Shown in pieces: positions 1 to 7,936 of a DNA stretch of 50,410 nucleotides; position 1 is the first letter of the stretch, and every line of letters begins with the position of its first letter. The position numbers and the translations under genes were made by a program. The stretch is from JBJXFE01 sp046153875 (GTDB taxonomy: Bacteria > Planctomycetota > Phycisphaerae > Phycisphaerales > UBA1924). The stretch lies in the NCBI GenBank assembly GCA_046153875.1, contig JBJXFE010000051.1, forward strand, positions 1-50,410. Direction: 5' to 3'. The notes below the pieces were generated by a model that saw only the letters and a list, made by a program, of their open reading frames with translations, was not told where the DNA came from and did not search any database.

Positions 1-2
1 GC

Positions 3-776
3 CGCGCCGAGGTGGACATCACCGACATCCCGATCTCGACCATCGCCGACCAATACATGGCGTACCTGTCGGGCATCGACCGGATCGACATCGACCTGGC
101 CGGCGAGTTCCTGGTCATGGCCGCGACGCTCATGGAGATCAAGTCGCGGATGCTTGTGCCTCCGTCGGTCGACGCGGAAGGGGTGGACGGCGAGAGCGAC
201 GCCATGGCCGGAACGGGGAGCGGACGCTCCTTGGACCCTCGTGCCGATCTGGTGCGGCAGCTTCTGGAGTACAAGCGGTTCCGCGACGCGGCCGATGCCA
301 TGGAGTCCCGCCGGCTGGAGTGGGCCCGGCGCTTCCCCGCGCGGCGCGCCGGCATCGACGACGCTGCGCTCCGCGCCGCGGTCGAGGCCCAGGCCGACGA
401 GACCGACCTGGAAGACCTGGACCTGATGGACCTGGTTCGCGCGCACGCGAGGATCGTGACGACCGTCAACCTCGACCGCCTGGGCGACCACACGGTCGTC
501 TACGACGACACGCCGATCGAGCTGCACGCCGAGGACATCGTGGACCGACTTCGACGCGACGACCCGGGGAAGAACGGCGTGGGGCTTTCCGCCATCTTCG
601 CGGGGCGCACGCGCCCCCAGATGATCGGGCTGTTCATGGCTGTGCTGGAGCTGGTGCGCAACCGGCGCGTCGCCGTCAGTCAGGACCCGGGCGAACCCGG
701 CGCGCCGGGGACGATCCGCATCTCGCTCCGTTCCGACGACGTCGCGTCCACGCCCGGGCCGACGCGCCACGCGTGA
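3..776 (+). CDS. scpA: Segregation and condensation protein A (5' end outside window)
   Basis: Kleisin subunit of the SMC-ScpAB complex that compacts and segregates the chromosome; cytoplasmic, nucleoid-associated. The frame is open from the first bases and reads RAEVDITDIPI, which in the family follows the N-terminal FEGPLDLLL segment, so the true start lies upstream and the GTG at position 12 is not the start. Seen: the conserved stretch DITDIPISTIADQYMAYL, then AGEFLVMAATLMEIKSRMLVP, typical of the ScpA N-terminal SMC-binding helices. The C-terminal winged-helix part (about the last 80 residues) is more divergent. A perfect hairpin follows the stop. About 257 residues are visible. The family assignment is confident. 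Confidence 0.93.
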   Translation, partial: RAEVDITDIPISTIADQYMAYLSGIDRIDIDLAGEFLVMAATLMEIKSRMLVPPSVDAEGVDGESDAMAGTGSGRSLDPRADLVRQLLEYKRFRDAADAMESRRLEWARRFPARRAGIDDAALRAAVEAQADETDLEDLDLMDLVRAHARIVTTVNLDRLGDHTVVYDDTPIELHAEDIVDRLRRDDPGKNGVGLSAIFAGRTRPQMIGLFMAVLELVRNRRVAVSQDPGEPGAPGTIRISLRSDDVASTPGPTRHA

Positions 777-810
777 CCGGGCTGCGGCGCGCCGAGCCAG
801 CCCATGAAAG

Positions 811-836
811 AGCCCCGGCCTTTGAAGGCCGGGGCT
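811..836. terminator. Bidirectional hairpin between scpA and the pseudopilin gene
   Basis: Perfect 10-bp inverted repeat (AGCCCCGGCC / GGCCGGGGCT) with loop TTTGAA between two convergent genes. There is no strong T-run on either side, so termination in both directions is inferred from position and stem strength. Confidence 0.65.
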
Positions 837-863
837 CCGGTCAAACCATCACTCGCGCACCCA

Positions 864-1928
864 TCACGGTCCCGTGTAGATCTCGACCCCGCGGAAGTCG
901 ATCCCGATGTTGAAGCCGCGGGTCCAGCGGTAATACCCGTAGGGCATCGGTTCAGTGACCGCCCCGTTGTGCGTCGGCGGCTCCCACACGTCCGGCTGGT
1001 AGATGAAGCTGGTCGCGGCGTTCATCGCCGTCGGGTTGTTGGGCTGCCAGCCCCGGTTGGCGTCGGCCGTGAGCCGCACGCTGCATGAGTTGTCCATGAA
1101 GGACATGCACACGCGGGCCTGCGGGTAGCCAAAGAACGACTGAACCTTGCCGAAATGCCGCGCGTGCTGATCGTGCATGTGGACCTTCTGCGACGGATAG
1201 GCGGTGTCGGCGAGCTTGTTCTTTCCGAGCACCAGCTGCGCCGCATTCGGAATCGTGTAGGTGTTGTGCGCGTTGCCCACCTGCTGAAGCCGCGCGCCCA
1301 CCCGTGACATGTCATAGCTCGACGTCGTCACCTGGAAGCTCGAGCTGTACGGCCAGCGCCGACCGGCGTTGGTCCCGGGCGCGGCCGCACCTGTCGGCGC
1401 CGGTTGGAACAGGCCCTGGTCGAACCCGCGCGGGTCGGTCTGCCAGAGCAGTCGGTTCTGATCCCCCGTCGAGACCACAAGCCGGTCCGGGAGCATCTGG
1501 CCCAGGTAGTCCTGCAGCACGAGGTGCGAGTACATCACGTGAGGAATCCAGTTGGGGATCGGCTCGATGTCCGTGCGATCGGCGCGCTTCCGCAGGATCT
1601 CCACGGCCTGCGCCGCCGCGGCCTGCACATCGCTGCCCGCGGCCTGCGCGTTGAGCGGCGCGTAGTCGCTCTGGTTGTACCCCTTGCGCCACGTGAACGA
1701 GAACAGCTTGTCCTGGTAGTCCGCCGCGTAGCTGTTCGTCGCCGTGCTCAACTGCTTGAGCTTTGACAAGTCGATGGCGACCCTTGCCGCTCGGCGCGCC
1801 TCGCCCAGCGCCGGCAGCAGGATGCCGATGAGCAGCGCGATGATCGCGATGACCACCAGCAACTCGATGAGCGTGAACCCGGCACGCGCGGGCGCACCCC
1901 GACCACGGAAACAATGACGGCGCCTCAT
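864..1928 (-). CDS. Type II secretion-like pseudopilin (prepilin N-terminal methylation domain)
   Basis: 354-residue exported protein with a type III (prepilin) signal: basic leader, then G17/F18TLIELLVVIAIIALLIGILLP, with Glu at +5 of the predicted prepilin-peptidase site. The rest is a periplasmic or surface globular domain of unknown function, rich in Asn, Trp and Tyr. Planctomycetes carry many such stand-alone pseudopilin-headed proteins, separate from any secretion operon, and no gsp/pil gene is nearby here. An AGGAGG ribosome-binding site lies just upstream of the ATG at 1928. The gene is convergent with scpA. The family call is certain; the role is unknown. Confidence 0.85.
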   Translation of the reverse strand: MRRRHCFRGRGAPARAGFTLIELLVVIAIIALLIGILLPALGEARRAARVAIDLSKLKQLSTATNSYAADYQDKLFSFTWRKGYNQSDYAPLNAQAAGSDVQAAAAQAVEILRKRADRTDIEPIPNWIPHVMYSHLVLQDYLGQMLPDRLVVSTGDQNRLLWQTDPRGFDQGLFQPAPTGAAAPGTNAGRRWPYSSSFQVTTSSYDMSRVGARLQQVGNAHNTYTIPNAAQLVLGKNKLADTAYPSQKVHMHDQHARHFGKVQSFFGYPQARVCMSFMDNSCSVRLTADANRGWQPNNPTAMNAATSFIYQPDVWEPPTHNGAVTEPMPYGYYRWTRGFNIGIDFRGVEIYTGP

Positions 1929-2008
1929 GGGACGCCTCCTTTCCCGCCGCAGAACGCGGCGATTGACGCGCCGGCTTCAGGGCGAACGCCCGAAGAACCC
2001 CGGCGACT

Positions 2009-2090
2009 CCGGAATGATATCGGTTCCGGCGATCGCGCCAAGAGGAAAAACGTCAGGATTCCGGGTGCGTGCACCCACGGCATCCCGTGG
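2009..2090. other. Spacer with two short hairpins
   Basis: Between the aminotransferase stop and the pseudopilin start are CCGGAA...TTCCGG (2009-2029) and CCACGG CATC CCGTGG (2075-2090). Either could end the aminotransferase transcript. Neither has a convincing T-run on the minus strand. Confidence 0.3.
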
Positions 2091-2130
2091 CCGGGGCCGG
2101 TCGGAATCCGCGGCTCCCGGGCGGGCGAAC

Positions 2131-3411
2131 CTACTTCAGGGACGCGGTGAACGCCGCGAGCCGCCCCATACCCTCGCGGATCTGGTCCTGCGAGCAGGCG
2201 TAGGACAGCCGGATGTGGTTCGCCCCGCACCCGCCGAACTCTTCGCCGGGCACGACCGCCAGGCGAGCCTCCTCCAGCAACGCATCAGCGAAATCCAAGG
2301 AAGTCCGCAGCGTCTTCCCTCCCAGCGTGCGTTTCCCGAAGAACGCCGAAACGTCGGGGAACAAGTAGAACGCTCCCGTCGGCGTCCGCGTCCGCAGACC
2401 GGGGATCGCCTTCGCGAGCCCGTGGATGAGCGTCGCCCGCCGCGCGAACTCCGCCCGCATCGTCTCGCTCGCGGCCCCGCACTCCTTCAGAGCCGCACGG
2501 ATCGCCGGGTAGATGAACGCCGGCAGGCAGCTCGTCATCTGCCCCTGCAGTCCGTCGATCGCCTTGGCCAGCGACCGTCCGAACTCGCCGGACGCGGCCG
2601 CGAACCCCACGCGCCAGCCGGTCATCGCGTACGCCTTCGACAGCCCATTGATCGTGATCGTGCGACCGGCCACGCCGGGCAGCGACCCGATCGACAGGTG
2701 CTCAATCCCCCCGAACACGATCTTCTCGTAGATCTCGTCCACGACGATGACCAGGTCGGGCGCGACCGACCCCGCGGCCTCGGCGATGACCGCCGCGAGC
2801 GCCCGCAGCTCTGACGGCGTGTACATCGTCCCGCACGGGTTGCTCGGCGTATTCAGCAGGAGCATCCGGGAGCGCGCCGTGATCGCGCCCCGGAGCTGGG
2901 CCGGCGTAATCTTGAAATCCGCCTCCGGCGTGGTCGGGAGCTCGACCACTCTCCCGCCGGCAAGCATCGCAATGGGCGCGTAGCTCACCCACGACGGCAC
3001 CGGGAGTAAGACTTCGTTCGCAACGTCGGCGCTGGGCCCTGTGCCCTGTCCGCCCTCGTCATCCAGCAGCGCCTGCGCCACCAGGAACAGCGAGTGCTTG
3101 GCGCCCACCGAGATCGACACGTGGTCGCCCGTCACGTCCGGCAGGCGGTTCTCCCGCGTGAACTTCTCGGCCACCACCGCCCGCGTCTCGCCGTCCCCCA
3201 TCGTGGGGACGTAGTGCGTCTGCCCCGCATTGATCGCGTCGATCGCGGCCCGCCGCGCCGGTTCGGGCGTGTCGAAGTCCGGCTCGCCGAGGGACATCCC
3301 CAGCACGTCGATCCCGCGCTGACGCAGCGCCTTGGCCTTGGCCGCCACCGCGAATGTCGCGGGGGGCTTGATCGAGGCCGCGCGGCGTGACAGGCGGGGC
3401 GTCCCGGACAT
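2131..3411 (-). CDS. Pyridoxal-phosphate aminotransferase, class I (aspartate-aminotransferase-like)
   Basis: Transfers amino groups between an amino acid (probably Asp or an aromatic/aliphatic substrate) and a 2-oxo acid; cytoplasmic. Fold-type I motifs are in order: GMSLGEPDFDTPE near the N-terminus, NTPSNPCGTMY in the middle, VDEIYEKIVF, then NGLSKAYAMTGWRVGFA with the predicted PLP-binding Lys259. At 426 residues it is about 30 longer than typical members, partly from an insertion around GGQGTGPSADVAN. Start: the frame extends to a GTG at 3417, but TATCCT sits exactly six bases before the ATG at 3411 and would overlap the leader of the longer form, so 3411 is chosen. Exact substrate cannot be read from sequence. 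Confidence 0.88.
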   Translation of the reverse strand: MSGTPRLSRRAASIKPPATFAVAAKAKALRQRGIDVLGMSLGEPDFDTPEPARRAAIDAINAGQTHYVPTMGDGETRAVVAEKFTRENRLPDVTGDHVSISVGAKHSLFLVAQALLDDEGGQGTGPSADVANEVLLPVPSWVSYAPIAMLAGGRVVELPTTPEADFKITPAQLRGAITARSRMLLLNTPSNPCGTMYTPSELRALAAVIAEAAGSVAPDLVIVVDEIYEKIVFGGIEHLSIGSLPGVAGRTITINGLSKAYAMTGWRVGFAAASGEFGRSLAKAIDGLQGQMTSCLPAFIYPAIRAALKECGAASETMRAEFARRATLIHGLAKAIPGLRTRTPTGAFYLFPDVSAFFGKRTLGGKTLRTSLDFADALLEEARLAVVPGEEFGGCGANHIRLSYACSQDQIREGMGRLAAFTASLK

Positions 3412-3417
3412 GACCAC

Positions 3418-3423
3418 AGGATA
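3418..3423 (-). promoter_or_regulatory. -10 box for a leaderless aminotransferase transcript
   Basis: TATCCT on the minus strand followed by six bases and ATG; no Shine-Dalgarno and no clear -35. Confidence 0.5.
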
Positions 3424-3475
3424 CTCGGCCCGGTCGGGCCGATCCCCGCGATACGCCTCCCGGCGATCGGGAGCG

Positions 3476-3505
3476 TTGATCCGGGCCGGTCGGTCGTGCT
3501 ACCAT
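3476..3505 (+). promoter_or_regulatory. Candidate promoter of rpsO
   Basis: TTGATC (3476-3481), 18-bp spacer, extended -10 TGCTACCAT with TACCAT at 3500-3505, giving a leader of about 45 bases before rpsO. It lies back to back with the aminotransferase promoter. Confidence 0.5.
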
Positions 3506-3557
3506 TGCCCCCGTCGGACGAACCCGCTCCGAACAGTATGAAGGGCCGGAAGACCGC

Positions 3558-3827
3558 ATGAGCATCCCCCTCGAGCGCCGCAACGAGATCAAGACCCAGC
3601 ACCGCCGCCACGAGACGGACTCCGGATCGCCGGAGGTCCAGGTGGCCATGATTACCGAGCGCGTCAACGTGCTGAGCGACCACCTCAAGGGCCACGTGAA
3701 GGATTTCCACAGCCGCCGCGGGCTGGTCCTGATGGTGAACCGGCGCAACCGCCTTCTCTCGTACCTCGCCCGCACCGAGCCCGATCGCTATCAGAGCCTG
3801 ATCGGGAAACTCGGCCTGAGGAAGTGA
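3558..3827 (+). CDS. rpsO: 30S ribosomal protein S15
   Basis: Primary 16S rRNA-binding protein of the small-subunit platform, which also contacts the 50S subunit. The 89 residues match the full family length. Seen: the HRRHETDSGSPEVQVAMIT signature, ITERVNVLSDHLKGHVKDFHSRRGLV and RRNRLLSYLARTEPDRYQ, all diagnostic. The ATG is preceded by GGAAG. The gene sits upstream of pnp, the classic rpsO-pnp order, separated here by a terminator-like hairpin that could attenuate or process the joint transcript. Confidence 0.98.
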   Translation: MSIPLERRNEIKTQHRRHETDSGSPEVQVAMITERVNVLSDHLKGHVKDFHSRRGLVLMVNRRNRLLSYLARTEPDRYQSLIGKLGLRK

Positions 3828-3833
3828 TCGTTT

Positions 3834-3874
3834 CCGGGCCCGTGCGCGTCAGCGCGCGGGCCCGGGTTGTTTTC
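3834..3874 (+). terminator. Rho-independent terminator after rpsO
   Basis: GC-rich stem formed by CCGGGCCC...GCGCG and CGCGC...GGGCCCGG around loop TCAG, with one bulge, followed by TTGTTTTC. It may also act as the processing or attenuation site between rpsO and pnp. Confidence 0.75.
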
Positions 3875-4095
3875 AGCGGTCCGCTCCCGCCCGGCGGCAG
3901 TGGACACGCGGCAGTGGGCACCGCGTCGCTCCGCGACGGGTTCCGCTCTGCCCCGTGTCTTCTGCCACTGGGGCGCCCATCGGGGGTACGAGGGCAGCCC
4001 GCGACACAACGGCCCATCTGTTCCGACCGGCGTGCATCCCTTCATCCGGGCGCGCGGGTCGGCCGGGCCTTTCCAGCGGCGGAAGGAATCAGAAC

Positions 4096-6405
4096 ATGTC
4101 GGAAGGCTACGTGAAGCTCCAGCGTGAGATCGGCGGCCGAACCCTCACGCTCGAGACCGGGAAGATCGCCAAACTCTGCAACGGGGCCGTCATGGCCACC
4201 TACGCCGAGAGCACCGTGCTCGCCACCGTCGTGCGCGCCGCCCCGCGCGAAGGGCTCGATTTCTTCCCCCTCACCGTGGACTACCGCGAGAAGACCTCGG
4301 CCGCGGGGAAGTTCCCCGGCGGCTTCCGCAAGCGCGAGGGGGCACCGAACGAAAAAGAAATCCTCACCATGCGGATGATCGACCGACCGATCCGCCCGCT
4401 GTTCCCCGACGGGTTCATCGACGAGGTCCAGGTCCAGTGCTTCGTCATGAGCCACGACGGCGAGAACGACACCGACGTGCTCTCCGCGACCGCGGCGTCC
4501 GCGGCGCTGTCGATCAGCGACGCACCCTTCGAGGGGCCGACCGCCACCGTCCGCGTCGGACGTATCCACACCGATGACGGGCCCCGCTTCGTGCTCTTCC
4601 CGACCGTCACGCAGATGGACTACTCCGACCTCGACCTTGTCCTCGCCGGCCACAGGGACGGTGTCAACATGATCGAGGTCGGGGCCGCCGAGGCCGGCGA
4701 GGACGTGGTCATCGAAGCGATTCGCTTCGGTCACGACGCGATACTTGAGATCATCGCCATGATCAACGAACTGGTCGCCAGGGCGGGTCGGCCCAAGATC
4801 ATGGGCGACCTCACCCTTCCCACGCCGGAGATCACCGAGGCCGTGCGGAAGGTCGCCGAGAAGCCGCTGACGGAGGCCCGGCGCATCAAGAGCAAGAACG
4901 ACCGCGGGAACAAGGTCGAGGAGCTCCGCGACGCCATCCTCGACATGCACTTCGCGCTCAACTCCACCGCGACCTACAAGGAGTACGCCGACTCCGTCAA
5001 GCGCCGCGCCCTGGCCAAGGAGGCCTTCCGCCGGCTCGAGGAGAAGGTGACCCGCCGCCTCATCGTCGAGAACGGCGTCCGCGCCGACGGGCGAGCCGCC
5101 CGCGTCATCCGCCCGATCGAGTGCGCGGTCGGCGTCTTCGCCCGCACCCACGGCTCCGCCTTTTTCCAGCGCGGCGAGACCCAGTCGCTCGTCTCCTGCA
5201 CGCTCGGCACCGGCAAGGACGAGCAGATCGTCGACGGGCTCATCCCGGAATACTCCAAGAAGTTCACCCTGCACTACAACTTCCCGCCGTTCGCGACCGG
5301 CGAGGCCAAGCGCATCACCGGCCCCGGCCGCCGCGAGATCGGGCACGGCGCCCTGGCCGAACGCTCGCTCATGGGCATCCTCCCGAGCCCGGAGGAGTTC
5401 CCCTACACCATCCGCGTCGTCAGCGACATCACCGAGTCCAACGGCTCATCGTCCATGGCCTCGGTCTGCGGCGGGTGCTTGGCCCTGATGGACGCGGGCG
5501 TCCCCATCAAGGGCACCTGCGCGGGGATCTCCATCGGCCGTTTCACCGACGACGACGGCGGGCGCGAGCTCTTCGTCACCGACATCATCGGCGAGGAGGA
5601 CTTCTTCGGCGATATGGACTTTAAGGTCTCCGGCACCCGCGAGGGGATCACCGGCATCCAGCTCGACCTGAAAGTCCGCGGGCTCAACGTCGCCCAGATC
5701 GGGCCGATCCTGGCCCAGGCCCGCGAAGGCCGGCTCCACATCATCGACATCATGGAGCAGACGCTCGCCGCCCCGCGCCCGGAGATCGCCCCGCACGCGC
5801 CCCGCCTCGTCACGCTCAAGATCGACCCCGAGAAGATCGGCAAGCTCATCGGGCCGGGCGGCAAGACCATCCGCTCCCTCCAGGAGAAGTGGCAGGTCAC
5901 CATCGACGTCGAGGACGACGGCTCCGTCATGGTCGCGGCGGCGAACGGACCGAACCTCGAGGGGGCCAAGGCCGAGATCGAGGCGCTCTGCGAGGAGATC
6001 AAGGTCGGGACCGTCTACAACGGGCGCGTCGTCAGCACCAAGGACTTCGGCGCCTTCATCGAGATCGCCCCGGGGACCGACGGCATGTGCCACATCTCCG
6101 AGCTCGCCGAGGGCTACGTCAAGAACGTGGGCGATGTGGTGAAGATCGGTGATGCGGTCAAGGTCAAGGTCATCCTCATCGACGACCAGGGCCGCATCAA
6201 GCTCAGCCGAAAGGCCGCACTGTCGCCCGAGGAGGCCGCGGCGGAGGCGGAGGCGCGCGGCGCCGCGGGCGCGGCCGCGGGCAGCGGCCCGGACCAGGGT
6301 GGGCACGGTGGTGGGGGCGGACAGTACGGTGGTGGGGGGGGGGATCGGGGTCCCCGGCGAGGGGGGGGCGGGGGTCGCGGCGGCGATCGTGGCGGGCGGC
6401 GCTGA
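4096..6405 (+). CDS. pnp: Polyribonucleotide nucleotidyltransferase (PNPase)
   Basis: Phosphorolytic 3'-5' exoribonuclease of mRNA decay; a homotrimeric ring in the cytoplasm. The 769 residues hold two RNase PH folds (first with REGLDFFPLTVDYREK; second with FFQRGETQSLVSCTLGT and the catalytic-site stretch DFKVSGTREGITGIQLDLK), then a KH domain (IGKLIGPGGKTI, about residue 576) and an S1 domain (VYNGRVVSTKDFGAFIEI, about 637-705). The tail (about 725-769) is Gly/Arg-rich with RGG-like repeats. Start: the frame runs open 47 codons upstream, but the ATG at 4096 has AAGGA nine bases upstream and begins MSEGYVKLQREIGGRTLTLETGK, as in homologues. A 10-G tract lies in the tail. Confidence 0.97.
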   Translation: MSEGYVKLQREIGGRTLTLETGKIAKLCNGAVMATYAESTVLATVVRAAPREGLDFFPLTVDYREKTSAAGKFPGGFRKREGAPNEKEILTMRMIDRPIRPLFPDGFIDEVQVQCFVMSHDGENDTDVLSATAASAALSISDAPFEGPTATVRVGRIHTDDGPRFVLFPTVTQMDYSDLDLVLAGHRDGVNMIEVGAAEAGEDVVIEAIRFGHDAILEIIAMINELVARAGRPKIMGDLTLPTPEITEAVRKVAEKPLTEARRIKSKNDRGNKVEELRDAILDMHFALNSTATYKEYADSVKRRALAKEAFRRLEEKVTRRLIVENGVRADGRAARVIRPIECAVGVFARTHGSAFFQRGETQSLVSCTLGTGKDEQIVDGLIPEYSKKFTLHYNFPPFATGEAKRITGPGRREIGHGALAERSLMGILPSPEEFPYTIRVVSDITESNGSSSMASVCGGCLALMDAGVPIKGTCAGISIGRFTDDDGGRELFVTDIIGEEDFFGDMDFKVSGTREGITGIQLDLKVRGLNVAQIGPILAQAREGRLHIIDIMEQTLAAPRPEIAPHAPRLVTLKIDPEKIGKLIGPGGKTIRSLQEKWQVTIDVEDDGSVMVAAANGPNLEGAKAEIEALCEEIKVGTVYNGRVVSTKDFGAFIEIAPGTDGMCHISELAEGYVKNVGDVVKIGDAVKVKVILIDDQGRIKLSRKAALSPEEAAAEAEARGAAGAAAGSGPDQGGHGGGGGQYGGGGGDRGPRRGGGGGRGGDRGGRR

Positions 6406-6500
6406 GGCAGCCCAACGCGTCCCGCGGCAGCGCCGTTACCCGCATAAGCCCCTGACTGATAAGGGTTTGGGGTGCCCTGCGCCCGCGACGTGCCCTCCGG

Positions 6501-6527
6501 TTGAATCGGACATCACTTTCTGATAAT
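6501..6527 (+). promoter_or_regulatory. Candidate promoter of the cold-shock gene
   Basis: TTGAAT (6501-6506), a short 15-bp spacer and GATAAT (6522-6527) would start a transcript near 6534, leaving a leader of about 100 bases before the cold-shock gene. Long leaders are usual for cold-shock mRNAs. Confidence 0.4.
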
Positions 6528-6637
6528 CTGGGCACTTAGGGTCTGTTCATGGACGGCGGGGCGCCGCTCGCACGGGGGGTCGTGCGCGTACAGCGCCGGT
6601 GAGCGACATCGGCAGGAGGCCGACGAAGGGCTGCGCC

Positions 6638-6925
6638 ATGAGCGAGCAAGCGGGGGACCAGATCGCGGGGGGACACGGCAAGGTCAAGTGGTTTGATCCC
6701 CGCAAGGGCTTCGGGTTTCTCGAGGGGCCGGACGGTCAGGACATCTTCGTCCACTTCAGCGTCATCCAGGGCGAGGGCTTCCGCGTGCTCAAGGACGGCG
6801 CTCCGGTCGTCTATGACGCGCTCCGCGGCGACAAGGGATGGAAGGCGACGCGGGTGGCCCTCGACGTATCGCCCGACGTCACCGTGGTTCCCAAGCGGGG
6901 ATACACGCGCTCGCCGCGACGCTGA
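6638..6925 (+). CDS. Cold-shock domain protein (CspA family)
   Basis: Single-stranded nucleic-acid-binding OB-fold protein, probably an RNA chaperone in the cytoplasm. Seen: GKVKWFDPRKGFGFLEGPDG with RNP1 (KGFGFL) and DIFVHFSVI with RNP2 (DIFVHF), followed by EGFRVLKDGAPVVYDALRGDKG. The 95 residues exceed the usual 66-70 because of a short N-terminal lead and a basic C-terminal tail (VVPKRGYTRSPRR). Start: the ATG at 6638 has GAAGGG just upstream; a GTG in frame at 6599 is possible but would place an AGGAGG inside the coding region. It stands alone between pnp and the histidine-kinase gene. Confidence 0.93.
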   Translation: MSEQAGDQIAGGHGKVKWFDPRKGFGFLEGPDGQDIFVHFSVIQGEGFRVLKDGAPVVYDALRGDKGWKATRVALDVSPDVTVVPKRGYTRSPRR

Positions 6926-6929
6926 CGCT

Positions 6930-6935
6930 TAGCAT
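6930..6935 (+). promoter_or_regulatory. -10 box before the kinase leader ORF
   Basis: TAGCAT followed by seven bases and ATG (6943), matching the leaderless pattern seen elsewhere in the window. Confidence 0.35.
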
Positions 6936-6942
6936 CCGCCGA

Positions 6943-7005
6943 ATGTCCGCCACATCCATCCAGACGCGGGGGCGTCGCACGGCGCCGCGGGCGGTGCCCG
7001 GGTGA
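6943..7005 (+). CDS. Possible 20-codon upstream ORF coupled to the histidine kinase
   Basis: ATG at 6943 opens a 20-residue frame (MSATSIQTRGRRTAPRAVPG) whose TGA at 7003-7005 overlaps the GTG start of the kinase at 7002 as GTGA. The ATG has a TAGCAT box seven bases upstream and the kinase GTG has no Shine-Dalgarno of its own, so ribosomes ending this frame could restart at the kinase. The peptide is basic and matches no family I recognise. It could be a regulatory leader peptide or a chance frame. Confidence 0.35.
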   Translation: MSATSIQTRGRRTAPRAVPG

Positions 7006-7904
7006 CCGCGCTCTCCGGCCTGCTGCTGGGCTTCGCGCTCGGTGCCCTGGCGGCGCTCGGTTCCGCCTGGTGGGTCATCCGGCGCCACGTCCGCAGGGTG
7101 CGTGCCGCCGAACGCCGCGCCCGCGCGGCCGAACGCATGGCCGAGATCGGCGCGATGACCGGCGGGCTCGCCCACGAGATCAAGAACCCCCTGTCGACCA
7201 TCGGGCTCAACGCGCAGCTCCTGGCCGAGGGCGTCGACGAGCTGGCCATCGCACCCGAGGACCGCGGGCGGCTCTCGCGCCGCGTCGCCGCCCTGCGCCG
7301 CGAGGTCGATCGCCTCCGCGGCATCCTCACCGATTTCCTCCAGTTCGCCGGGCACATCCGCTTGGACCCGAAGCCCGCGGACCTGAACGCCGTGGTCGAG
7401 GAGTTGGTCGACTTCTTCCTTCCACAGGCCGAGAAACAGGGGGTTCGGCTCAGACCGGACCTCTCGCCCGGGCCGCTGGTCGCGCCGCTCGACGCCCCGC
7501 AGTTCAAGCAGGCGGTCCTCAACCTGATGCTCAACGCCGTCCAGGCGATGAGCGAACCCGCGGCCGCGCCCGCCGACGCCCCCGGCGCCGCGGCCCGGTC
7601 GGATGCCGCGCCGCGCGCCAAAGAGCTCATCCTCAGGACCACGCCTGGCGCCGGCCCCGACGGTCGCCCCGCGGCCGTCCTTCATGTCATCGACACCGGG
7701 TCAGGCATCCCGCCCGAGACGCTCGCCCGCCTCTTTGAGCCGTATTTCACCACGAAGTCGGGTGGCACCGGGCTGGGGCTCCCCACCGCTCGCCGCCTCG
7801 TCGAAGCCCACGGCGGCACGATCGACGTGCGGTCCGAACCCGGGCGCGGCACAGATTTCGTCGTGACCGTGCCGATGGCGCCCGTGGCGCCGAGCGCGCC
7901 GTGA
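7002..7904 (+). CDS. Sensor histidine kinase (HisKA-HATPase, NtrB-like core)
   Basis: Two-component kinase of 300 residues. One N-terminal membrane segment (LLLGFALGALAALGSAWWVI), a short charged coiled linker (RRVRAAERRARAAERMAEIGAMTGG), the H-box GLAHEIKNPLSTIGLNAQ with phospho-accepting His58, then the ATPase domain: N-box NLMLNAVQAM, G1 VIDTGSGIP, F-box LFEPYFTTKSGGTGLGL. There is essentially no periplasmic sensor, so it probably senses membrane state or a partner. No response-regulator gene is adjacent. An Ala/Pro-rich insertion (EPAAAPADAPGAAARSDAAP) lies between N-box and G1. The GTG start overlaps a possible leader ORF. Confidence 0.9.
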   Translation: MTALSGLLLGFALGALAALGSAWWVIRRHVRRVRAAERRARAAERMAEIGAMTGGLAHEIKNPLSTIGLNAQLLAEGVDELAIAPEDRGRLSRRVAALRREVDRLRGILTDFLQFAGHIRLDPKPADLNAVVEELVDFFLPQAEKQGVRLRPDLSPGPLVAPLDAPQFKQAVLNLMLNAVQAMSEPAAAPADAPGAAARSDAAPRAKELILRTTPGAGPDGRPAAVLHVIDTGSGIPPETLARLFEPYFTTKSGGTGLGLPTARRLVEAHGGTIDVRSEPGRGTDFVVTVPMAPVAPSAP

Positions 7905-7913
7905 CGCCGTGTA

Positions 7914-7936
7914 ATCGGCGCTGCTTCAGCGCCGAT
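7914..7936. terminator. Bidirectional hairpin between the kinase gene and gltA
   Basis: Perfect inverted repeat ATCGGCGCTG / CAGCGCCGAT with a 3-base loop. It includes the citrate synthase stop codon (complement of 7926-7928), so the last codons and the terminator share the same bases. Confidence 0.65.
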
